DNA of 64,000 nt from Pseudoduganella armeniaca (lineage in GTDB: Bacteria > Pseudomonadota > Gammaproteobacteria > Burkholderiales > Burkholderiaceae_D): positions 1,612,001 to 1,676,000 of the forward strand of contig NZ_CP028324.1 in NCBI RefSeq assembly GCF_003028855.1. The letters run 5' to 3'. Below, piece after piece: positions 58,828 to 64,000 of the stretch (within the stretch, counting starts at the first letter, position 1; each line of letters starts with the position of its first letter). Below the pieces are notes generated by a model. It was not told the origin of the DNA. It ran no database searches and saw only the letters and a list, made by a program, of their open reading frames with translations. Position numbers and translations under genes: made by a program.

Positions 58828-60294
58828 ATGTCTGAACCGATCCGTTTTTACTACCGCGGCGCCGTGCATGAAGTACGCGATGCCGCCCCCACGCAGACCG
58901 TGCTGCAGCACCTGCGCGAGGACCTGCATTGCACCGGCACCAAGGAAGGCTGTGCCGAGGGCGACTGCGGCGCGTGCACCGTCGTACTGGGCAGTGTCGT
59001 CGACGGCAAGCTGGAACTGAAGGCGGTCAACTCGTGCATCCAGCTGACGCCCACGCTGGACGGCAAGGCGCTGTTCACGGTAGAGGACCTGCAGCAGCCT
59101 GACGGCGCCTTGCACCCGGTGCAGCAGGCGCTGGTCGAATGCCACGGCTCCCAATGCGGTTTCTGCACGCCGGGCTTTGCGATGTCGCTGTGGGGCATGT
59201 ACCTGAAACTGGACGGCGCCACGCCGGCGCGCAAGCAGATCGACGACTGCCTGTCCGGCAACCTGTGCCGCTGTACCGGCTACCGTCCCATCATCGACGC
59301 GGCCAAGCGGATGGTGGAGCTGCCGCCGGTGACGTTCGACACGGTCCGGTTGACCGAGCAACTGGCCGCGCTCAAGCGTGACCGGCTGGCCGTCTACAGC
59401 ACGCATGGCCAGACCTTCCTGGCGCCGCGCACCTTGGACGAGCTGGTGCAGCTGCGCGCCGCCAACCCGGCCGCGACCCTGCTGGCCGGCAGTACCGACG
59501 TGGGACTGTGGATCACCAAGCAGATGCGCGAACTGGGCGACATCATCTACCTCGGCCACGTCGATGCGCTGAAGGTCGTCCAGGAGCAGGACGGCATGCT
59601 GCAGATCGGTGCCGGCGTCTCGCTGGAAGACGCTTACGGTGCCTTGTGCCGCCACTACCCGGCCGAGCTGGGCGAGATGCGCCAGCGTTTCGCCTCGCTG
59701 CCGATCCGCAACGCCGGCACCCTGGGCGGCAACGTCGCCAACGGCTCGCCCATCGGCGACTCGATGCCATGGCTGATCGCGCTGGGCGCGCAGGTCGTGC
59801 TGTACGGCGCCGCGGGCGAGCGGGTGCTGGCGCTGGAAGATTTTTACCTGGACTATATGAAGAAGGACCTGCAGCCGGGCGAATTCGTGCGTGCCGTGCG
59901 CGTGCCATTGCCGCGCGCCGGCGTGGTGTTCCGCACGTATAAGCTGGCGAAGCGCTTCGACCAGGACATCTCGGCCGTCTGCGCCGCGTTCGCATTCACG
60001 CTGGACGGCGACACGATCGCCTCGGCGCGCATCGCCTTCGGCGGCATGGCCGCCACACCGAAGCGCGCCCGCGCCGCCGAAGCGTTGCTGGCGGGCCGTC
60101 GCTGGGACGAAGCCGCCGTGAGCGACGCGATGGCCGCGCTGGCGCAGGACTACGCGCCTCTGACGGACATGCGGGCCTCCAGCGCCTACCGCTTGCGCGC
60201 CGCGCAGAACCTGCTGCGCCGCTTCTGGCTGGAGACGCGTCCCGACGCGCCGCTGCCGGCCGATGCCGTGAATGCCTTTGCCTGTTTCGCCTGA
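58828..60294 (+). CDS. xdhA: Xanthine dehydrogenase iron-sulfur/FAD subunit XdhA
   Basis: It has 488 residues. First [2Fe-2S] domain with CAEGDCGACTVV (near residue 44-55), second with CGFCTPGF (near 110) and CRCTGYRP (near 148); then an FAD-binding domain (about 175-350; LAGSTDVGLWITKQ and the NAGTLGGNVANGSPIGDS block) and the CO-dehydrogenase flavoprotein C-terminal domain. It pairs with XdhB. The 93 bases before xdhA that follow the hairpin hold a small inverted repeat, GAGTG-ATAA-CACTC (58743-58756), which may be an operator. Confidence 0.95.
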   Translation: MSEPIRFYYRGAVHEVRDAAPTQTVLQHLREDLHCTGTKEGCAEGDCGACTVVLGSVVDGKLELKAVNSCIQLTPTLDGKALFTVEDLQQPDGALHPVQQALVECHGSQCGFCTPGFAMSLWGMYLKLDGATPARKQIDDCLSGNLCRCTGYRPIIDAAKRMVELPPVTFDTVRLTEQLAALKRDRLAVYSTHGQTFLAPRTLDELVQLRAANPAATLLAGSTDVGLWITKQMRELGDIIYLGHVDALKVVQEQDGMLQIGAGVSLEDAYGALCRHYPAELGEMRQRFASLPIRNAGTLGGNVANGSPIGDSMPWLIALGAQVVLYGAAGERVLALEDFYLDYMKKDLQPGEFVRAVRVPLPRAGVVFRTYKLAKRFDQDISAVCAAFAFTLDGDTIASARIAFGGMAATPKRARAAEALLAGRRWDEAAVSDAMAALAQDYAPLTDMRASSAYRLRAAQNLLRRFWLETRPDAPLPADAVNAFACFA

Positions 60295-60303
60295 GGAGAC
60301 GCC

Positions 60304-62715
60304 ATGAACCATCCCGTCACCCCTGGCCTGACCGACGCCTGGAAAGCCGTCGGCGTGGCCCGCCCGCACGAATCGGCCGAGCTGCATGTGCTGGGCCAGG
60401 CCACCTATACCGACGACATCCCGGAACTGCAGGGCACCTTGCACGCGGCGCTGGGCCTGTCCGCCAAGGCGCACGCGAAGATCGTCGCGCTCGACCTGGC
60501 CCCCGTGCTGGCCTGTCCCGGCGTCGTCGCGGCCTACACCGCCAGCGACATCCCTGGCACCAACGACTGCGGCCCGATCATCCACGACGATCCCATCTTC
60601 GCGATGGGCGAGGTGCTGTACGTGGGCCAGCCGATCTTCATCGTGGTGGCGGACACGCACACCAATGCACGCCGTGCCGCGCGCAAGGCCGTCGTCACGT
60701 ACGAGGAACTGCCGGCGATCCTGACGCCGCAGCAGGCCAAGGCCGCGAACTCGTACGTGCTGCCGCCACTGCGCCTGCAGCGCGGCGACGCGCAGGCCGC
60801 GTTCGAGCGGGCGCCGCACGTGGTCAAGGGCGAGCTGTTCGTCGGCGGCCAGGAGCAGTTCTACCTGGAAGGCCAGATCGCCTATGCCATCCCGAAGGAA
60901 AACCGCGGCATGCTGGTGCAGTGCTCCACCCAGCACCCGAGCGAGATGCAGCACGTGGTGGCGCATGCGCTCGGCCTGCATTCGCACCACGTGACGGTCG
61001 AATGCCGGCGCATGGGCGGCGGCTTCGGCGGCAAGGAATCGCAGTCGGCGCTGTGGGCGGCGGCGGCGGCCATCGCGGCCACGCTGACGAAGCGCCCGGT
61101 GAAACTGCGCGCCGACCGCGATGACGACATGATGGTAACGGGCAAGCGCCACTGCTTCTGGTATGAATACGAGGTGGGCCATGACGATGCCGGCCGCATC
61201 GTCGCCGCGCGCGTCGACATGACCTTGCGCGCCGGTTACTCGGCCGACCTGTCCGGCCCCGTCGCCACGCGCGCCGTCTGCCACTTCGACAATGCCTATT
61301 ATCTGTCGGACGTCGACATCCGCGCCGGCTGCGGCAAGACCAACACGCAGTCGAACACGGCGTTCCGCGGCTTTGGCGGCCCGCAGGGAGCGATCGCCAT
61401 CGAATACGTCATCGACGAGATCGCGCGCAACCTGGGCCGCGACGCGCTGGACATCCGCCGGCTGAACTTCTACGGCAAGACCGAACGCAACGAAACGCCG
61501 TACCGCCAGGTCATCGTCGACAACGTCATCGACGAGCTGACGACGGAGCTTGAACGCAGCAGCGAGTACCGCGCCCGCCGCGCAGCCATCGCGGCATTCA
61601 ACGCCACCAGTCCCGTGCTGAAGAAGGGCCTGGCGCTGACGCCGGTGAAGTTCGGCATCGCGTTCAACGTCACGCACCTGAACCAGGCCGGCGCGCTGGT
61701 GCACGTCTACGTGGACGGCTCCGTGCTGGTCAACCACGGCGGCACCGAGATGGGGCAGGGCATCAACACCAAGGTGATGCAGGTCGTGGCGCACGAGCTG
61801 GGCGTGGACATGCGTCACGTGCGCGCCAGCGCCACCGATACCAGCAAGGTCGCCAACACGTCGGCCACCGCCGCCTCCACCGGCGCGGACCTGAACGGCA
61901 AGGCCGCGCAGGACGCGGCACGCCAGATCCGCGAGCGCCTGGCCGCCTACGCGGTCAAGCAGTACGGCGGCGACGTCGCGGCGGTGCGCTTCCTGGCGGA
62001 CGTAGTGCACGTCAACGGCCACGAGGTGCCGTTCCCCGAGCTGGTACAGAAGGCCTACCTGGCGCGCGTGCAGCTGTGGTCCGACGGCTTCTACGCCACC
62101 CCGGGCTTGCACTGGGACCCGAAGACGATGACGGGCCACCCGTTCTCCTACTATGCCTATGGCGCGGCGGTGTCGGAAGTGGTCGTCGATACGCTGACGG
62201 GCGAATGGAAGCTGCTGCGCGCGGACGCGCTGTACGACGCCGGCGCCTCGCTCAATCCCGCCATCGACATCGGCCAGGTCGAGGGCGCGTTCATCCAGGG
62301 CACGGGCTGGCTGACGACCGAGCAGCTGTGGTGGAACGACGCGGGCAAGCTGATGACGCACGCGCCGTCCACCTACAAGATTCCCGGCATCTCCGACTGC
62401 CCGGAAGACTTCCGTGTGCGCCTGTTCGACAACCGCAACGTCGAGGACAGCATCCACCGCTCCAAGGCGACGGGCGAACCGCCACTGCTGTTGCCATTCT
62501 CCGTATTCTTCGCCATCCGCGACGCGATCTCCAGCGTGGGCGAGCACCGGGTCAATCCGCCGCTGAACGCGCCCGCGACCAGCGAGGAAATCCTCAAGGC
62601 GATCGACGCGGTGCAGGCTGCGTCAGCGCATTCCGGGACTGTCCCGGATTCCTCTGACGCCCGGCAAGCCGCCGCGCCGGAAAACTCCGGGACAGTCCCG
62701 GAAAAGTCTGCATGA
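60304..62715 (+). CDS. xdhB: Xanthine dehydrogenase molybdopterin subunit XdhB
   Basis: Large catalytic subunit oxidising hypoxanthine and xanthine to urate. It has 803 residues, with a GAGGAGA site before the ATG. Moco-domain motifs include GGQEQFYLEGQ near residue 181, RRMGGGFGGKE near 235, FRGFGGPQG near 355 and HGGTEMGQG near 480. The last ~28 residues (ASAHSGTVPDS...NSGTVPEKSA) are encoded by two copies of the palindrome TCCGGGAC-N-GTCCCGGA and their spacer. They look like a recent in-frame addition outside the folded protein. Confidence 0.95.
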   Translation: MNHPVTPGLTDAWKAVGVARPHESAELHVLGQATYTDDIPELQGTLHAALGLSAKAHAKIVALDLAPVLACPGVVAAYTASDIPGTNDCGPIIHDDPIFAMGEVLYVGQPIFIVVADTHTNARRAARKAVVTYEELPAILTPQQAKAANSYVLPPLRLQRGDAQAAFERAPHVVKGELFVGGQEQFYLEGQIAYAIPKENRGMLVQCSTQHPSEMQHVVAHALGLHSHHVTVECRRMGGGFGGKESQSALWAAAAAIAATLTKRPVKLRADRDDDMMVTGKRHCFWYEYEVGHDDAGRIVAARVDMTLRAGYSADLSGPVATRAVCHFDNAYYLSDVDIRAGCGKTNTQSNTAFRGFGGPQGAIAIEYVIDEIARNLGRDALDIRRLNFYGKTERNETPYRQVIVDNVIDELTTELERSSEYRARRAAIAAFNATSPVLKKGLALTPVKFGIAFNVTHLNQAGALVHVYVDGSVLVNHGGTEMGQGINTKVMQVVAHELGVDMRHVRASATDTSKVANTSATAASTGADLNGKAAQDAARQIRERLAAYAVKQYGGDVAAVRFLADVVHVNGHEVPFPELVQKAYLARVQLWSDGFYATPGLHWDPKTMTGHPFSYYAYGAAVSEVVVDTLTGEWKLLRADALYDAGASLNPAIDIGQVEGAFIQGTGWLTTEQLWWNDAGKLMTHAPSTYKIPGISDCPEDFRVRLFDNRNVEDSIHRSKATGEPPLLLPFSVFFAIRDAISSVGEHRVNPPLNAPATSEEILKAIDAVQAASAHSGTVPDSSDARQAAAPENSGTVPEKSA
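62632..62702. repeat. Two TCCGGGAC-N-GTCCCGGA palindromes inside the end of xdhB
   Basis: Copies at 62632-62648 (central T) and 62686-62702 (central A) are reverse complements of each other, separated by 37 bases. Both are translated, giving S-G-T-V-P twice. The GGGACWGTCCC core also occurs at 22353. Confidence 0.88.
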
Positions 62716-63698
62716 ACGACTGGCTGACGGCGACCGCCGGGCCGGCGGTGCTGGTCACGGTCGCGCGGGTGGAAGGGTCCAGCCCGCGCGCGACCGGCAC
62801 CAAGATGCTGGTGACGGCGCACAGCCAGCTGGACACCATCGGCGGCGGTCACCTCGAGCTCAAGGCCGTAGAGATCGCGCGGGCCATGCTGGCGCGCGGC
62901 GACGCGTCCGTGCAGTACGAGCGCTTTCCGCTCGGCCCCAGCCTGGGGCAGTGCTGCGGCGGCGTCGTCTGGCTGGCGTTCGAGCCGGTCGATGCCGAAC
63001 TGGCGCAAGTGCTGGAAACGCTGCGCACGCGACGTCGTGACGACAGCGTGCGCATCACCGCCATCGAGGGTAAGCCCGCGTGCGCGCTGTTCGACGCTGC
63101 CGGCGGCAGGATCGCCGGCAGTGCGGATGCCGCATTCTTCGCGACGGCGCAGGCCGGCCTGCACGCCGATGCCGATGGCCGCCGCTGGCTGGTCGATCCG
63201 ATCCTCGCGCCGCGCGCCCACGTGCTGCTGTTCGGCGCCGGCCACGTCGGCGCCGCCATCGTGCGCGCGCTGGCGGAGCTGCCGTGCAGCGTGACGTGGG
63301 TGGACGAGCGTGACGACATGTTCCCGGCGCAGGTGCCGGACAACGTCACGATCGAAGTGACGGACACGCCGGAAACACTGGTCGCGGCCGCGCCGCCGGG
63401 CGCCAGCTACCTCGTCATGACGCACAGCCACGCGCTCGACCAGCGCCTGTGCGAAGCCATCCTGGCGCGCGCACAAGTCGGCTGGTTCGGCCTGATCGGC
63501 TCGAAAACCAAGCGGGCCCAATTCGAAAGCCGCATGGCGGCGCGCGGCATCGATCCGGCGCGCATCGCCACGATGGTGTGCCCGATCGGCCTGCCGGGTA
63601 TCATCGACAAGGCGCCGCCCGTCATTGCCGCTTCCGTCGCGGCCCAATTACTGATCGAGTGGCAGGCGCAAGCCGCCGCTCAACCCCAAGAGAACTGA
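62712..63698 (+). CDS. xdhC: Xanthine dehydrogenase accessory protein XdhC
   Basis: Binds the molybdenum cofactor, assists its sulfuration and inserts it into XdhB. It has 328 residues and its ATG overlaps the xdhB stop by four bases. XdhC/CoxI N-terminal domain with GSSPRATGTKMLV and LGQCCGG (near residue 78), then a C-terminal Rossmann-like domain with LLFGAGHVGAAIVRAL (near 174) and GLIGSKTKR (near 262). Confidence 0.94.
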   Translation: MNDWLTATAGPAVLVTVARVEGSSPRATGTKMLVTAHSQLDTIGGGHLELKAVEIARAMLARGDASVQYERFPLGPSLGQCCGGVVWLAFEPVDAELAQVLETLRTRRRDDSVRITAIEGKPACALFDAAGGRIAGSADAAFFATAQAGLHADADGRRWLVDPILAPRAHVLLFGAGHVGAAIVRALAELPCSVTWVDERDDMFPAQVPDNVTIEVTDTPETLVAAAPPGASYLVMTHSHALDQRLCEAILARAQVGWFGLIGSKTKRAQFESRMAARGIDPARIATMVCPIGLPGIIDKAPPVIAASVAAQLLIEWQAQAAAQPQEN

Positions 63699-63699
63699 T

Positions 63700-64000
63700 A
63701 TGCAGACAGCATCACCCGTGCAAGCCTACCGAGCCGGCTTGTTGCACTTCCACGCCGATCCGGCCTTCACGGAACACGCCCATGCGTGGCACGAAGACGG
63801 CCTGCTGATTGTCGCCGATGGCAAGGTCGTCGCGGCCGGCGATTACGCGCAGCTGGTCGCGACGCTGCCGCCGGATACAGCGGTGACGGACTACCGCGGC
63901 AAGGTCATCACGCCGGGCTTCATCGACGCGCACGTGCACTACCCGCAAACGGACATGATCGCCTCGCCGGCGCCGGGCCTGCTGCCCTGGCTGGAACAGT
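63700..64000 (+). CDS. guaD: Guanine deaminase (5' part, cut by window end)
   Basis: The ATG at 63700 follows the xdhC stop by one base. The visible 100 residues show the amidohydrolase start: a DGLLIVADGKVVAAGD block, then ITPGFIDAHVHYPQTDM with the metal-binding HVH and the guanine-deaminase-type YPQ. It converts guanine to xanthine, the substrate of XdhAB upstream. The rest lies outside the window. Confidence 0.9.
   Translation, partial: MQTASPVQAYRAGLLHFHADPAFTEHAHAWHEDGLLIVADGKVVAAGDYAQLVATLPPDTAVTDYRGKVITPGFIDAHVHYPQTDMIASPAPGLLPWLEQ

Noticed and set aside
58732..62547. 1271-codon minus-strand frame over xdhA/xdhB
   Set aside because: Antisense shadow of clear xanthine dehydrogenase genes.
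1..64000. CRISPR arrays, tRNA genes, prophage or IS transposase genes
   Set aside because: I looked for regular direct repeats, cloverleaf-like ends and transposase or phage proteins and saw none in the window.

Overview
The window looks like a chromosomal segment of a high-GC betaproteobacterium of the Oxalobacteraceae (Massilia/Duganella/Pseudoduganella type). This rests on three things: the gene order rnpB - mraZ...ftsZ; the argJ - DUF815 ATPase - mutT and pilB/pilC/pilD-coaE-zapD-yacG neighbourhoods; and strong CGC/CTG/GCC codon bias. The genus is an inference from layout and protein character, not from a search.

Region 1 (1-18.9 kb) carries the 3' end of a membrane protein gene, the RNase P RNA, an 0.8 kb AT-richer gap, and then the complete division/cell-wall (dcw) cluster: mraZ, rsmH, ftsL, ftsI, murE, murF, mraY, murD, ftsW, murG, murC, ddlB, ftsQ, ftsA, ftsZ. 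Most of these genes overlap or nearly touch. Four 10-bp-spaced MraZ boxes precede mraZ and a strong terminator follows ftsZ. rsmH contains an internal block of foreign-looking codon use.

Region 2 (18.9-31.2 kb) holds a peroxiredoxin, a tannase-like lipoprotein esterase, a SET-domain methyltransferase, an exported protein of unknown function, an EamA permease, lpxC (possibly leaderless), dciA, secA, a methyl-accepting chemotaxis protein and a beta-lactamase-fold lipoprotein. Dispersed hairpin repeats sit at several 3' gene ends.

Region 3 (31.3-35.8 kb, minus strand) is a tandemly duplicated cassette of an outer-membrane porin plus a 136-residue PstS-like single-lobe periplasmic protein, with a third, separately promoted copy of the small protein. 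No ABC transporter is nearby. This is the best candidate in the window for an under-described system.

Region 4 (35.8-53.8 kb) begins with a translationally coupled argJ-DUF815-mutT operon. A flavin monooxygenase follows on the other strand, then the type IV pilus/coaE/zapD/yacG operon. That operon is split by a sucrose-utilisation locus resembling Xanthomonas sux: LacI-type regulator, TonB-dependent receptor, amylosucrase and a GPH sugar permease. The permease gene is broken by a one-base frameshift. A CorC/HlyC-type membrane protein follows.

Region 5 (53.9-64 kb) encodes an M20 peptidase and then purine breakdown: hydroxyisourate hydrolase, a carboxylesterase, PuuE allantoinase, a GNAT protein, xanthine dehydrogenase xdhABC, and guanine deaminase, which is cut by the window edge. 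Together guaD, xdhAB(C), uraH and puuE cover guanine to xanthine to urate and the later ureide steps.
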